DNA from: Staphylococcus lutrae
Lineage (GTDB): Bacteria > Bacillota > Bacilli > Staphylococcales > Staphylococcaceae
Length of the DNA: 64,000 nt
Direction of reading: 5' to 3'
Assembly: GCF_002101335.1 (NCBI RefSeq)
Contig: NZ_CP020773.1
Location: 2,294,001-2,358,000, forward strand
The first letter of the stretch is position 1. Every line of letters starts with the position of its first letter. Made by a program: the position numbers and the translations under genes. Below, one piece after another: positions 49,837-60,257 of the stretch. The notes beneath the pieces are model-generated. The model ran no database searches. It saw only the letters and a list, made by a program, of their open reading frames with translations, and had not been told where the DNA came from.

Positions 49837-50850
49837 GTGATTATCAAAAAATTTCTCTTATTTTTTGTTGGAGGTATGCTCTTATTATTAGCGATACCGT
49901 TACAGCCTAATGAAACAATTTCTAAGTTTGCGCAACCAGTAAATCAACAGATTGATCAAATCGTATACGGTAAATCTAATGAAACCGTTTTAAAGACGCC
50001 TAAAGAACAAGAATTTGCAATGAGAAATATTCAAATGAATATGAATCGCAAAGCAGTTGAGGCGAAACTAGGCCAGCCTAAAGCTGAAATCGGTAATAAG
50101 TATGGAACAAAGTGGTTCGTCTATCATCAAGACTTTAATGACTTTGTCATGGTGAGTTATATCAATCAAAAAGTTCATGGCCTGTATACAAATCAAAATA
50201 TGATGACCTCAAAAAGCGGTGTGAAATATGGTACAGCAAAAGATGTTGTGAGAGCTGAATTGGGAACACCCATAAAAGGTTTTCATAAAGGACGTACGAT
50301 TTATGAAATTGACAATGAGGAATATGATGTTTTTGATGATGATGGCATCTATACGACGGTGTTTTATGACAAGCATGAAAATAATCAACTAACGGGAATG
50401 TTACAAGTCAGTCATCTGATGGAAAATCAATTAACGCATCAATATGCAGCGCCATCCAATTACTTGAGAGAGAGCTTTGAAAAACAGGATTTTTATTTAC
50501 TAAATGCTGAAAGGGTTCAAAAAGGATTACATCCGCTTGCATTCTCTGAATCATTGGCAAAAACAGCGAGAAAGCATAGTACGGATATGGCCAAGCACCA
50601 TTATTTTGACCACACTAATCAACAAGGTGAATCCCCATTTGACCGCATGAAAAAGGATGGCCATCAATATCAAACGGCTGCTGAAAATTTAGCATATGGT
50701 CAAACGGATGCGATTTTTGCACATCATGGTTTAATGAACTCATTAGGCCATCGGAAAAATATTTTAAATACAGATGTGACTCAAATTGGTATTGGTGTTG
50801 ACTTTAATGCTCAGCGTCAACCTTATTGGACTGAAAATTATATCGGGTAA
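49837..50850 (+). CDS. CAP (SCP/PR1) domain secreted protein
   Basis: A 337-residue protein starting at the GTG at 49837 behind AAAGGAG. An N-terminal hydrophobic segment (residues 5-20) is followed by a domain with repeats of K-A-V-E-A-K-L-G-Q-P and D-V-V-R-A-E-L-G-T-P (YtxC/CAP-associated domain) and then the CAP domain with H-S-T-D-M-A, Y-F-D-H-T-N and A-E-N-L-A-Y-G. Surface-anchored or secreted. CAP proteins of staphylococci have no settled function. It lies between guaC and lexA as in S. aureus. Confidence 0.85.
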   Translation: MIIKKFLLFFVGGMLLLLAIPLQPNETISKFAQPVNQQIDQIVYGKSNETVLKTPKEQEFAMRNIQMNMNRKAVEAKLGQPKAEIGNKYGTKWFVYHQDFNDFVMVSYINQKVHGLYTNQNMMTSKSGVKYGTAKDVVRAELGTPIKGFHKGRTIYEIDNEEYDVFDDDGIYTTVFYDKHENNQLTGMLQVSHLMENQLTHQYAAPSNYLRESFEKQDFYLLNAERVQKGLHPLAFSESLAKTARKHSTDMAKHHYFDHTNQQGESPFDRMKKDGHQYQTAAENLAYGQTDAIFAHHGLMNSLGHRKNILNTDVTQIGIGVDFNAQRQPYWTENYIG

Positions 50851-50872
50851 CTTAAATGAATAACGATGATGT

Positions 50873-50917
50873 GTCGATCAAAGCGATTTTACTTGAATCT
50901 TTGATCGACGCTTTTTT
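50873..50917 (+). terminator. Terminator of the CAP gene
   Basis: GTCGATCAAAG at 50873-50883 pairs perfectly with CTTTGATCGAC at 50899-50909, followed by GCTTTTTT. Confidence 0.85.
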
Positions 50918-50944
50918 GTTGAAGCATGTACCCAGAAGATGATT

Positions 50945-50978
50945 AGAAAAAAGCCACTCGTAAAAAACGAATGGTTTA
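50945..50978 (-). terminator. Terminator of lexA
   Basis: On the minus strand, AACCATTCGT pairs with ACGAGTGGCT around a T-rich loop and is followed by TTTTTT. Confidence 0.65.
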
Positions 50979-51002
50979 AAGTGAAGGAGTGATTGAACAA
51001 GA

Positions 51003-51626
51003 TTACATTTCTCTAAACAAACCTATAACTTTGCCTAAAACGGTCACATGATCTAAATAAATAGGTTCTAAACTGCTATTTTCAGGTTGTAAACGGTAAC
51101 GATTTTTTTCTTTGAAGAAACGTTTCACTGTGGCCTCATCCTCTTCTGTCATGGCTACAATAATGTCTCCATTTTCGGCGATGGATTGGCTTCTGACTAT
51201 AACTTTATCCCCATCTAAAATTCCAGCCTCAATCATACTATCACCGACAACATTTAGAATGAAAATTTGTCCATTATGAGTGGAAGTAAAATGTTCTGGG
51301 AGCGGATAATATTCTTCAACATTTTCTATTGCAGAAATAGGTGTTCCCGCTGTTACTTTACCAATCACCGGGACATAAATCGTTTCTTCCATATTGATTG
51401 GGTCACCCATCAATTCATTGACAATTTCAATCGCGCGCGGTTTTGTAGGGTCACGACGGATATACCCTTTTTCTTCTAATCGAGATAAATGACCGTGTAC
51501 TGTAGAACTCGAAGCCAATCCGACTGCTTCTCCAATTTCACGCACACTTGGCGGGTAGCCTTTCATTTGGACGACATGTTTAATGAATTCAAAAATCTCA
51601 CTTTGTCTTTTTGTTAATTCTCTCAT
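51003..51626 (-). CDS. lexA: SOS repressor LexA
   Basis: A 207-residue repressor. The winged-helix domain has Y-P-P-S-V-R-E-I and [12 protein letters not shown]; the self-cleavage site is Ala-Gly in K-V-T-A-G-T-P; the catalytic Ser is in G-D-S-M-I and the Lys in A-T-V-K-R-F. RecA filaments trigger its autocleavage. Start at 51626 has AAGGAG before it. Its own promoter region carries several LexA boxes, so it is autoregulated. Confidence 0.97.
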   Translation of the reverse strand: MRELTKRQSEIFEFIKHVVQMKGYPPSVREIGEAVGLASSSTVHGHLSRLEEKGYIRRDPTKPRAIEIVNELMGDPINMEETIYVPVIGKVTAGTPISAIENVEEYYPLPEHFTSTHNGQIFILNVVGDSMIEAGILDGDKVIVRSQSIAENGDIIVAMTEEDEATVKRFFKEKNRYRLQPENSSLEPIYLDHVTVLGKVIGLFREM

Positions 51627-51685
51627 TTCGCACACTCCTTCTTAATTCTGATTGTTGATATTATATCATATTATACGAACAATCA

Positions 51686-51757
51686 CAAACGTTTGTTCGT
51701 TAAAGTGTTGACACAGAACACGCGTTCTGTTAAAGTTTTTATACAAACAAACGTTCT
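51686..51757. promoter_or_regulatory. Three LexA boxes in the lexA-sosA divergent promoter region
   Basis: CGAACAAACGTTTG (minus strand, 51686-51699) matches the consensus CGAACRNRYGTTYG fully. AGAACACGCGTTCT at 51715-51728 and CAAACAAACGTTCT at 51744-51757 are close variants. The middle box lies between TTGACA (51709-51714) and TAAAGT (51731-51736), a candidate sosA promoter. This arrangement predicts tight SOS control of both genes. Confidence 0.85.
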
Positions 51758-51767
51758 AGGAGTGAAA

Positions 51768-52004
51768 ATGATGATTCATATTAAAATTTCAGAGATTTAC
51801 TTGTTTCTATCTGTTTTTATACTCTCTTCAATCTTATTTTTGTCGTTTTTTCTACTCGCTAGTGAGTCGAGTAAAACAGAACAGACGTACGAGATGACGG
51901 ACCATCAAATTCGGACAGACCATACACATCAAACTAAAACATACGAACAGGAATACAATAATGGAAAAGAGCAATCTGTTATTGCTGTGACTTTAAGCCA
52001 TTAA
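51768..52004 (+). CDS. sosA: SOS-induced cell-division inhibitor SosA
   Basis: A 78-residue protein with an N-terminal membrane span (about residues 10-31) and a hydrophilic, polar extracellular tail. Position divergent from lexA and behind LexA boxes, together with length, match staphylococcal SosA, which blocks septum completion after DNA damage. Sequence similarity outside the spans is weak in the genus, so identity rests on context. AGGAG precedes the ATG (51768 or 51771). Confidence 0.8.
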   Translation: MMIHIKISEIYLFLSVFILSSILFLSFFLLASESSKTEQTYEMTDHQIRTDHTHQTKTYEQEYNNGKEQSVIAVTLSH

Positions 52005-52421
52005 TCCACAAAAGGAATGTGTGCTTTTACGGATAGGTGACGTTTTCCTTTCATGATTCAATGGTGTGTACAAAACGCTTGTTGTGGGAGCGTATGGAAT
52101 ATGGCTGATACTGAGATGATTGAATTCAAGATAATATTTAGATTTTAGCGCGCTCCCTCAAATTGCGTATACATTTTATGTGTATAACATAGACTAAAAG
52201 TATTTGAACCTCGTCAGATATTTCAACATTAAATGTTTCTATTGTTGTAGGACTCCCCAAAACTTTAAATTCATAAAGACTTCTTGTAGATCAAAGGATG
52301 TTTGTACTTAAAACACACATTGAATGAAGTGGTGACTGACTTTTATAACCAATTTAAGTGTTTGGTTTTATAGTGTTTTTCTGTTATATTTTTGTAAAGA
52401 ATAATACGGAGGAGCACATTT
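52005..52421. other. sosA-ynzC intergenic region
   Basis: GGGAGCG near 52086 and CGCTCCC near 52156 form a distant inverted repeat. I see no gene. In S. aureus an additional gene usually follows sosA; here I see none. Confidence 0.4.
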
Positions 52422-52658
52422 ATGCTGAGTAAAGAAAAGTTAAAACGAATTAACGAACTGGCCAAAAAGAAAAAGACAGAGGGTCTCACTGAAACTGAAG
52501 CAAAAGAGCAATCTAAGTTGAGAAGTGAGTATTTGGAAGTTTTTAGAAATAGTTTTAAAAGTCAAATTGAACATACAAAAGTCATTGATCCAGAAGGTAA
52601 TGATGTGACGCCAGAAAAACTTAAAGAGGTGCAAAAGCAAAACCATATTCGAAAATGA
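52422..52658 (+). CDS. ynzC: DUF896 family protein (YnzC)
   Basis: A 78-residue helical protein, rich in Lys and Glu: L-K-R-I-N-E-L-A-K-K-K-K, then E-T-E-A-K-E-Q-S-K-L-R and D-P-E-G-N-D-V-T-P. This is the DUF896/YnzC pattern. In Bacillus it is in the lexA/yneA SOS locus, as here. Function unknown. GGAGGAG precedes the ATG. Confidence 0.9.
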   Translation: MLSKEKLKRINELAKKKKTEGLTETEAKEQSKLRSEYLEVFRNSFKSQIEHTKVIDPEGNDVTPEKLKEVQKQNHIRK

Positions 52659-52760
52659 TTTTGAATAAGCGTGATGAAGTGATGTCATTTATTAGGCTTT
52701 AATGTACTGTTTCAGGTATAATGGAAGCATGATGCGGAATCAGAAAGGAAGGAATTATAA

Positions 52761-54746
52761 ATGATTGAACAAAAAGACAGTTTAGCGATTAATACGATAC
52801 GAGGGTTAAGTATTGACGCTATAGAAGAAGCAAATTCAGGGCACCCAGGTTTACCAATGGGGGCTGCACCAATGGCTTATACATTGTGGACACGTCACCT
52901 TAACTTTAATCCTAATTCACATGAGTACTTTAACAGAGATCGATTCGTTTTATCAGCGGGACATGGTTCGGCGTTGTTGTATAGTTTATTACATGTATCA
53001 GGTGCATTAGAACTTGATGAGTTAAAACAATTTAGACAATGGGGCTCTAAAACTCCGGGTCACCCAGAATACCGTCACACGAAAGGTGTAGAGATTACAA
53101 CTGGGCCTCTTGGACAAGGATTTGCGATGTCAGTGGGTATGGCAATGGCAGAGAAACACTTAGCTGCTAAATTTAATAAAGACATTGAAGTTGTCGATCA
53201 CTATACGTATGTTTTAGCATCTGATGGTGACTTGATGGAAGGGATTTCACATGAAGCGGCTTCACTTGCAGGACATTTAAAATTAGATAAATTAATTACA
53301 CTTTATGATTCAAACGATATTTCATTAGACGGAGAAACGTCAAAATCCTTCTCTGAGGATATTAAACAACGATTTGAAGCATATGGTTGGAATCATATGC
53401 TTGTAAAAGATGGTAACGATGTAGAAGCTATTGATAAGGCGATTGCTAAAGCGAAAGGTCAAAGTGGGCCAACAATTATTGAAGTGAAAACAATTATTGG
53501 TGATGGTTCGCCAAATAAATCAAACAGCAACGCGTCTCATGGTTCTCCGTTAGGTGCAGAAGAACGTAAATTAACATTTGAAAATTATAATCTTGATCCT
53601 TCAAAGCGTTTTCATGTTGATGAAGCCGTTTATGAAATTTTCAATTCGACAATGATTCAACGTGCAGATGAAAATGAAAAAGAGTGGCACAGCAAAGTGG
53701 AGGCCTACAGTAAACAATATCCTGAATTGTACAAAGAATTAGAGGATGCACTCGCAGGTAAATTACCTGAAGGCTATGAAAAAGACCTTCCTCAATTTGA
53801 ACTTGGTCATAAAGCGGCTTCTCGTGCAGATTCTGGTGAAGTGATCCAAGCGTTAAGTCAAGCTGTTCCAACATTATTTGGTGGTTCTGCCGACTTAGCT
53901 TCATCTAATAATTCCAGAGTGAAAAATGAATCAGATTTTTCTGCTGATTATGGTGAAGGTAAAAACGTTTGGTTTGGTGTACGTGAATTTGCAATGGCAG
54001 CTGCTGTGAATGGTATGGCGGCACATGGTGGCTTACACCCTTACGGTGCGACATTCTTTGTTTTTAGTGACTATTTGAAACCAGCATTACGCTTAGCGGC
54101 AATTATGGGCTTACGTTCAACATTTATATTTACGCATGACTCCATTGCTGTAGGTGAAGATGGACCTACACACGAACCTATTGAACAATTAGCTGGTTTA
54201 AGAGCGATTCCAAATTTAAATGTGATTCGTCCTGCAGATGGTAACGAAACACGTGTTGCATGGAAAGTTGCTGTAGAATCAAATCAAACACCAACGGCTT
54301 TAGTCTTAACACGTCAAGGCTTACCTGTGTTGGATGTTGATGCGGTAACAGTTGAAGAAGGCGTGAGAAAGGGTGCATATGTCGTTTATGAAACGGAAAA
54401 ATCACCTGAATATGTGCTTTTCGCTTCTGGTTCTGAAGTAAGCCTAACGGTTGATGTAGCTAAGGCACTTGAAGAACAAGGCAAAGGTGTTCGGGTTGTT
54501 TCAATGCCGAACTGGAATGCTTTTGAAAATCAACCGAAAGCCTACCAAAATGAAATTTTGTTACCACATGTTGAGAAACGTGTAGCTGTTGAAATGGCGG
54601 CTTCATTAGGATGGCACAAATATGTAGGTATGAATGGCTTAGTGATTGGTATTGACCGTTACGGTGCAAGTGCGCCTGGTGAATTAGTCGTTGAAAAATA
54701 TGGATTTACAAAAGAAAATATATTAACTGAAATAGAAAAACTATAA
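52761..54746 (+). CDS. tkt: Transketolase
   Basis: A 661-residue thiamine-diphosphate enzyme. The catalytic region shows H-P-G-L-P-M-G and G-D-G-D-L-M-E-G; the pyrimidine domain has G-V-R-E-F-A-M and the C-terminal domain is complete. It shuttles two-carbon units in the pentose phosphate pathway. GAAAGGAAGG precedes the ATG. Confidence 0.97.
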   Translation: MIEQKDSLAINTIRGLSIDAIEEANSGHPGLPMGAAPMAYTLWTRHLNFNPNSHEYFNRDRFVLSAGHGSALLYSLLHVSGALELDELKQFRQWGSKTPGHPEYRHTKGVEITTGPLGQGFAMSVGMAMAEKHLAAKFNKDIEVVDHYTYVLASDGDLMEGISHEAASLAGHLKLDKLITLYDSNDISLDGETSKSFSEDIKQRFEAYGWNHMLVKDGNDVEAIDKAIAKAKGQSGPTIIEVKTIIGDGSPNKSNSNASHGSPLGAEERKLTFENYNLDPSKRFHVDEAVYEIFNSTMIQRADENEKEWHSKVEAYSKQYPELYKELEDALAGKLPEGYEKDLPQFELGHKAASRADSGEVIQALSQAVPTLFGGSADLASSNNSRVKNESDFSADYGEGKNVWFGVREFAMAAAVNGMAAHGGLHPYGATFFVFSDYLKPALRLAAIMGLRSTFIFTHDSIAVGEDGPTHEPIEQLAGLRAIPNLNVIRPADGNETRVAWKVAVESNQTPTALVLTRQGLPVLDVDAVTVEEGVRKGAYVVYETEKSPEYVLFASGSEVSLTVDVAKALEEQGKGVRVVSMPNWNAFENQPKAYQNEILLPHVEKRVAVEMAASLGWHKYVGMNGLVIGIDRYGASAPGELVVEKYGFTKENILTEIEKL

Positions 54747-54774
54747 GAATCATCAAAAATAGTATAAAATGTAT

Positions 54775-54812
54775 AGTCGAGCTTGATGCGTGAGTTTCAG
54801 CTCGACTGTTTT
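54775..54812 (+). terminator. Terminator of tkt
   Basis: AGTCGAGCT at 54775-54783 pairs perfectly with AGCTCGACT at 54799-54807, followed by GTTTT. Confidence 0.85.
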
Positions 54813-54902
54813 CTTGTGACGCCAATAAATTTGTTAGCGATACCTTGAAAAGAATACATAATTTTAGTAAAATGCAAAAGGATAAAGAAAGTGGGTGAAA
54901 CG

Positions 54903-55130
54903 ATGGCTACATGGTTAGCAATTTTATTAATTGTTATTGCACTTATCGGTGGATTAGTAGGCGGTTTTTTCTTAGCACGTAAATATATGATGGATTATTT
55001 AAAAAAGAACCCGCCAATCAATGAAGAAATGTTACGCATGATGATGATGCAAATGGGACAAAAACCTTCACAAAAGAAGATTAATCAAATGATGACAATG
55101 ATGAACAAAAACATGGATAAAAAATTGTAG
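54903..55130 (+). CDS. yneF: YneF family (UPF0154) membrane protein
   Basis: A 75-residue protein with one N-terminal span (residues 3-25), a [11 protein letters not shown] motif and a Met-rich C-terminal tail ([14 protein letters not shown]), as usual for this family. The ATG at 54903 is the accepted start; an in-frame GTG lies 12 bases upstream. Function unknown; it follows tkt in many Firmicutes. Confidence 0.9.
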   Translation: MATWLAILLIVIALIGGLVGGFFLARKYMMDYLKKNPPINEEMLRMMMMQMGQKPSQKKINQMMTMMNKNMDKKL

Positions 55131-55433
55131 TATTAAAATATTATAATAATAACAAAGGTTTCATGAGTCTCCGAACTTCATGGATCCTTTGTTTTTTGTA
55201 GTACTTTTTAATTCGACTTTTAAAGTAAGATGCGCAATTGTCATCATCGTAGTTTTAGCCAAGGTAGGAATTTTCGTCGCTGTCATTTGCAAGATGGCAT
55301 TTTGTAATGGCTGTGACACGTGCATGGCAAAATCAACTAAAAAACGCATGTCATATAGTTGCTACTGTTACGTCATTTGAAGTTCGTGTGATATACTTAT
55401 TGGTATCTTTGAATCATGTAAGGAGGAGTGACG
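55131..55433. other. yneF-ccdC intergenic region
   Basis: A terminator at 55151-55197 and ribosome-binding site for ccdC. A minus-strand 62-codon frame at 55161-55349 lacks a ribosome-binding site and ends inside the terminator stem. Confidence 0.5.
55151..55197 (+). terminator. Terminator of yneF
   Basis: AACAAAGG at 55151-55158 and an inner CATGA pair with TTCATG and CCTTTGTT at 55186-55193, followed by TTTT. Confidence 0.75.
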
Positions 55434-55895
55434 TTGACTTATTTAATTTTGTCCATTCTCATAGCGTTCGTAATGGGGGCTGGCGTCATCGTAATTAGAA
55501 TGAAGGCGCAGAAATATCCAGTAAATGAAAAGAAAATTATTTTACCACCTTTTTTTATGGCAACGGGTGCATTCATGTATGTCGTCCCTTACTTTAGATT
55601 AACGGGGTTTGAAATTATAGAATCCATCGTACTTGGCGTTATTTTTTCGAGTGTATTAATTATGACTTCACATTTCGAGGTAAAAGACCGCCAAATTTAT
55701 TTAAAAAAATCAAAAGCATTTCCATTTGTACTTGTCTCTCTATTATTAATTCGAACAGTACTCAAAGTTTTTTTGGGTAATACAATCGATGCTGGAGCGC
55801 TTGCAGGGATGTTTTTCTTACTCGCATTTAGTATGCTTGTTCCATGGCGACTTGCAATGCTTTATCGATATAAAAAACTAAAGATCAACTTGTAG
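55434..55895 (+). CDS. ccdC: CcdC family (DUF1453) membrane protein
   Basis: A 153-residue membrane protein with about four spans and P-P-F-F-M-A-T-G-A-F-M-Y, typical of CcdC. The TTG at 55434 is chosen because AAGGAGG lies 7 bases before it. Named for proximity to ccdA in Bacillus; function unknown. Order yneF-ccdC-sbcD matches S. aureus. Confidence 0.83.
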   Translation: MTYLILSILIAFVMGAGVIVIRMKAQKYPVNEKKIILPPFFMATGAFMYVVPYFRLTGFEIIESIVLGVIFSSVLIMTSHFEVKDRQIYLKKSKAFPFVLVSLLLIRTVLKVFLGNTIDAGALAGMFFLLAFSMLVPWRLAMLYRYKKLKINL

Positions 55896-55958
55896 CATCA
55901 TCCATGATGAATAAGGGAGAAAGCTTTTTGAGTAAAGTCGTTATTGCTGAGTCAATGT

Positions 55959-55996
55959 AGGGGTTAGGACCATTCAATGTCCCGACCTCATTTTTA
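55959..55996 (+). terminator. Terminator of ccdC
   Basis: GGGGTTAGGAC at 55960-55970 pairs with GTCCCGACCTC at 55979-55989, followed by ATTTTTAT. Confidence 0.7.
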
Positions 55997-56054
55997 TATC
56001 GTCAATTATGATAAAAGGACTTGAAATGATTAAATGCTTATTTTAAAATGAATA

Positions 56055-56068
56055 CGAACATTTGTTCT
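56055..56068 (+). promoter_or_regulatory. LexA box before sbcD
   Basis: CGAACATTTGTTCT at 56055-56068 is a near match to CGAACRNRYGTTYG and lies 11 bases before the start codon, over the likely leader. It predicts SOS control of sbcDC, known in S. aureus. Confidence 0.75.
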
Positions 56069-56079
56069 GAGGTGATGAA

Positions 56080-57204
56080 ATGAAATTAATACATACTGCT
56101 GATTGGCACTTAGGTAAAATTTTAAACGGTCATTCCTTTATTGAAGATCAGTACGATGTGCTTCAACAATTAATTGATGTTCTAGCAAATGAGCGACCTG
56201 ATGTGTTGGTGATTGCTGGGGATATTTACGATACAGCCTACCCGAATAAATATGTACTTGATTTAATGGAGCGTACGATTTCAAAAATCAATTTAGAGTT
56301 GGGTATTCCGATTGTGATGATTAATGGAAATCATGATGGGAAAGCGCGATTGCGTTATGGGGCTTCTTGGTTTCAACACAATCAATTATTTATAGCAACT
56401 GAAATTGAGCAATTTTTTAAACCTATCATTTTTGGAGATGTAGCGATTTACACATTGCCATTTTTTACTTTAGCAGAAGCAAATGAATTTTTAGAAGATT
56501 CGGCAAAATATTATGAGGAGGCCGTTAAAAAGTTAGTCGCATTGGTACAGCCTCAACTTGATGCCAATATGACTAATATTTTAGTGGGTCACTTTACATT
56601 AAAAGGTGCACCTAAAAGTGACTCTGAACGTGAGATTACAATTGGTACGATAGAAGCCGTGTCACCTCAATTTTTATTGGATTTTGATGCCGTCTTGTTA
56701 GGTCACATTCACCATCCATTTGCGAGTCAATATCAAAATGTGGTTTATAGTGGCTCATTGTTACAATATTCATTTTCAGAGGCGCAACAAGCAAAAGGGG
56801 TGCGATTGTTTAATTTTGAAAAAGAGAAAAATATTCAACAACGATTCATTCCTCTAAAGCCAAGACGAGAATTAGAAGTCGTCAATGCACGATTTGATGA
56901 TATTATGAATGGTCGTTTTGAGCGCAAAAGTGATGAAAGTTATTTTCACTTTAATGTTGAACAGTTAAGCCATATTAAAGATCCAATGCAAAAATTAAAA
57001 CAGCTCTATCCTAACACGTTATCTTTAACACAACAGACCATTCCTTCAATGTATCAATCGGAGGGATTGAAAGAGGTCAAAAAGTTAAAACCGTTAGATA
57101 TTGTTGACCAATTTTATAATGAGATGACCACAGAAACATTATCAAAGATCCAGAAACAAAGTGTCATACAGTTATTAGAGTCAATGGAAAAGGAGGATGA
57201 ATAA
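56080..57204 (+). CDS. sbcD: Nuclease SbcD (Mre11-type)
   Basis: A 374-residue metallophosphoesterase. The metal motifs are T-A-D-W-H-L-G, A-G-D-I-Y-D, N-G-N-H-D-G, V-G-H-F and G-H-I-H-H. With SbcC it cuts hairpin DNA and protein-blocked ends. The stop overlaps the sbcC start by one base. A LexA box precedes it. Confidence 0.96.
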   Translation: MKLIHTADWHLGKILNGHSFIEDQYDVLQQLIDVLANERPDVLVIAGDIYDTAYPNKYVLDLMERTISKINLELGIPIVMINGNHDGKARLRYGASWFQHNQLFIATEIEQFFKPIIFGDVAIYTLPFFTLAEANEFLEDSAKYYEEAVKKLVALVQPQLDANMTNILVGHFTLKGAPKSDSEREITIGTIEAVSPQFLLDFDAVLLGHIHHPFASQYQNVVYSGSLLQYSFSEAQQAKGVRLFNFEKEKNIQQRFIPLKPRRELEVVNARFDDIMNGRFERKSDESYFHFNVEQLSHIKDPMQKLKQLYPNTLSLTQQTIPSMYQSEGLKEVKKLKPLDIVDQFYNEMTTETLSKIQKQSVIQLLESMEKEDE

Positions 57205-60200
57205 TGAGACCTTTAAAACTCCAACTCAAAAACTTTGGGCCTTTTTTAGATGAAACAATTGACTTTTCAAGCATACAATCCAATCAGCTGTTTTTAATTA
57301 GTGGGAAAACAGGTTCGGGGAAAACGATGATTTTTGATGGGATTGTCTATGCACTATATGGCCGAGCTTCAACAGAAAAGCGAGAAGTTAAATATTTGAG
57401 AAGTCATTTTGCTACAGCATCTGAGCCATTAGCGGTATCATTTGAATTTGAAATCAAAGGTCATCGTTATAAAGTCGTTCGTGAAGCCTCTTTTTTGAAA
57501 CCAGGAAATAAAAACGAAACGAAACCTAAACTAGAGGTATATCGATATGACAAGCATCAATTTGTTTTGTTAGAAAGTACGATACAGGCAGGAGAGAAAT
57601 TTATTTTAGATTTGCTCAAATTAAAACAAAATCAGTTTCGGCAGTTATTCGTCCTACCTCAAGGTGAATTTAAAGCGTTTTTAGTGTCCAACAGTACAGA
57701 TAAACAAACGATTTTAAGGACGTTATTTAATACACAACTCTACGACAAGTTAAAAAATCAACTGTCTGATAAAACAAAAAATATGAAAAACAAAATTGAT
57801 CAAATTTATACAAAGATTCAAAGTGTGTGGGATGAATTGTATACGTTAGATTACCCAGAACTGAACGCAGAAAAAAATTTAAAGCGTGAACAATACGACA
57901 TGATGATAGATGTGCTACCGCAATTTGAAAGGATTGCAGAAGTACAAATCGCACAATGCAAATCAGAAAAACAACGTGCTGAACAAGATTTAGAACAGGT
58001 GACTGAAGCGTTAAACCGACAACATTTGCGACAACAATTGACGGTACAACTACAAGAGTTAGAAGAAGCATTGACACGGTTAAAAACAGAAGCATCTACC
58101 ATTGCACAGCTTGAGAAAAAATTAAAGTTGATGGATGAGAGTAAATTTGCGCTTAAAATGTGTCAAGATTTGCAAGAGGTTGAAAACGCATTGCGACTAA
58201 AACAACAAGATTATTCTGAAATGAATGATAGGCAAGCACAGCTTAAACAACAACAATTGAAGCAACAACACGCCCTCGAACAACATGTATTGAATGAAAA
58301 TGAAATGACGAGCAACGCGGCATTTTTAGAACATACACGATATTTTTATCAAGAATGCGAACAATTGAAAGAAAAAAATAATCGAATGCTTAAAGTGGAA
58401 GACGAGATTCGATCATTACAAGTGCAAAATGCGGATGTACAAAAGCGTTTGGACAAGATAGATCAACGCGATATGGAACGCCAGCCAGATTATGAAAGTA
58501 AATCAAAATGGCAGTCTCAGCAACTGGTGCTTGCTGAACAAGTCACACGTTTGTTGGCTGAGCAAAAGAATGACGCATTAAAAAAACAACAACAATTAAA
58601 GCTTGAGTCACTAACGACAGAATGGCAGCAAATCGATCAAGCATTAAAAGAACAAGCCTGTTTGATTCAAGACTTATCTCAAAGTGAACAACAATTAATC
58701 GATCATGAGCAAGCGGTGATGACATTGCGTGCCGTGATACATGTGGATGCGCCTTGTCCTGTTTGCGGTCAAATTGTTCAACATGTTAATTCAGATGAAC
58801 AGATTGCGCATATTAAGGCTATTCAGCAAAAGAATCGTCGTATTGAGAAGCAAATGGTCACGTTGAAGGAACAAAAAATAAAGTGTGAATCGGATCTCAA
58901 TCATACGAAACAACGAATCACAGAGATGGGTGACGCTGACTTTGAAGAAGAGAAGCTATTGGCGGCCCAATCTGAACAAAGAAAAATCAACGCAATGATT
59001 GAAAAAATAGATTTAGAAAATGAACGTCTTGCACGTATTCAACAAGAAGTGACACGAAATCGACAAATTCTTAATGATAACAATCAAAATATCGAAGTAT
59101 TAAAAAAGGAGCAGGCATATTTACAAGAACATCTCCAAACGTTCGAGTCAGAAACAGGCTATCAAGATATACAAGTATTTCAAAAGGCATATACGCGTAT
59201 GAAAGCAACTGTCGATACCTTTTTTGATCGTAAAAGAGAATGGATTGAACAATGTGAGCAAACGGCACAATTACTCAAAGAAGAACATTACAAAGTGGAT
59301 TTGGTGGCGCATCAAATCAATGAAATGACGCAGAAAGTCCAATCATTGAACAGCGATATAGATGCGGCATTAAAAGCGTTAGATATCCCAGATCGAGCGG
59401 GATTATTTGATATCTTGAAAGAGAGTGTGCATAAAGAAACATATCGTCAAAAAGTCTCTCAATTTCATCAGCAAATGCAAATGTTACAATTAAAACGAGA
59501 TGATATTTTACATCAAATTTCAGAAATTCCAGTAGAAAGTATAGATGAATTAACGGTACAGCAGTCCGTTAAGCGAGAAACTTATCAATTGTTGCAAAAA
59601 CGTTATAATGAATTTTCATTTCAAGCAACGCAAAATCAAAAAACTGCACAGAAGTTACGTGATGAAGTTGCCCATTTAAAAACAACTTTAAGTGAACAAT
59701 TGGAGTTATTCCAACTTGCTGAAGTGTTAAATGGAAAGAATGAACACCATCTTACGCTGGAAAATTATGTGTTAATGCATTATTTAGAGCAAATTTTGTT
59801 GAAGGCGAATCAACGGTTACTCAGCATGACGGGTCAACGATACGAATTGGTGAGAAATAAGAAAAAAGGTCGTGGTTTTAGTGGTTTAGAGATAGAAGTA
59901 TATGACTACTACTCTAATCAATCAAGGCACATTACTTCATTATCAGGCGGGGAAACATTCCAAGCTTCTTTAGCGCTAGCTTTAGGGCTAAGTGAAGTGG
60001 TTCAAAGTGAGCAAGGCGGCATAGCACTAGATGCAATGTTTATAGATGAAGGTTTTGGGACACTTGATCAAGAGACCCTCGAGACTGCATTAGATACCTT
60101 AATTCAATTGCAATCTAGCGGGCGTTTGGTAGGGATTATTTCACATGTATCAGAACTTAAAAACCGTATTCCAATCATTTTGGAAGTGATGTCCCAAAAT

Positions 60201-60236
60201 TATCGGAGCAGGACACAGTTGAAAAGCAATGGGTGA
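57204..60236 (+). CDS. sbcC: ATPase SbcC (Rad50-type)
   Basis: A 1,010-residue SMC-like protein. Walker A G-K-T-G-S-G-K-T-M-I-F is near residue 35; long coiled coils flank the zinc hook C-P-V-C-G near residue 518; the signature S-L-S-G-G-E-T-F-Q and Walker B I-D-E-G-F-G-T-L-D are in the C-terminal lobe. AAAAGGAGGATG provides its ribosome-binding site. An IS256-family copy is inserted 29 bases past the stop, between the gene and its terminator. Confidence 0.96.
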   Translation: MRPLKLQLKNFGPFLDETIDFSSIQSNQLFLISGKTGSGKTMIFDGIVYALYGRASTEKREVKYLRSHFATASEPLAVSFEFEIKGHRYKVVREASFLKPGNKNETKPKLEVYRYDKHQFVLLESTIQAGEKFILDLLKLKQNQFRQLFVLPQGEFKAFLVSNSTDKQTILRTLFNTQLYDKLKNQLSDKTKNMKNKIDQIYTKIQSVWDELYTLDYPELNAEKNLKREQYDMMIDVLPQFERIAEVQIAQCKSEKQRAEQDLEQVTEALNRQHLRQQLTVQLQELEEALTRLKTEASTIAQLEKKLKLMDESKFALKMCQDLQEVENALRLKQQDYSEMNDRQAQLKQQQLKQQHALEQHVLNENEMTSNAAFLEHTRYFYQECEQLKEKNNRMLKVEDEIRSLQVQNADVQKRLDKIDQRDMERQPDYESKSKWQSQQLVLAEQVTRLLAEQKNDALKKQQQLKLESLTTEWQQIDQALKEQACLIQDLSQSEQQLIDHEQAVMTLRAVIHVDAPCPVCGQIVQHVNSDEQIAHIKAIQQKNRRIEKQMVTLKEQKIKCESDLNHTKQRITEMGDADFEEEKLLAAQSEQRKINAMIEKIDLENERLARIQQEVTRNRQILNDNNQNIEVLKKEQAYLQEHLQTFESETGYQDIQVFQKAYTRMKATVDTFFDRKREWIEQCEQTAQLLKEEHYKVDLVAHQINEMTQKVQSLNSDIDAALKALDIPDRAGLFDILKESVHKETYRQKVSQFHQQMQMLQLKRDDILHQISEIPVESIDELTVQQSVKRETYQLLQKRYNEFSFQATQNQKTAQKLRDEVAHLKTTLSEQLELFQLAEVLNGKNEHHLTLENYVLMHYLEQILLKANQRLLSMTGQRYELVRNKKKGRGFSGLEIEVYDYYSNQSRHITSLSGGETFQASLALALGLSEVVQSEQGGIALDAMFIDEGFGTLDQETLETALDTLIQLQSSGRLVGIISHVSELKNRIPIILEVMSQNYRSRTQLKSNG

Positions 60237-60257
60237 GATGTGATTGTGGTACAAATG

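Noticed and set aside
55161..55349. 62-codon minus-strand frame between yneF and ccdC
   Set aside because: No ribosome-binding site, and its end lies inside a transcription terminator stem.
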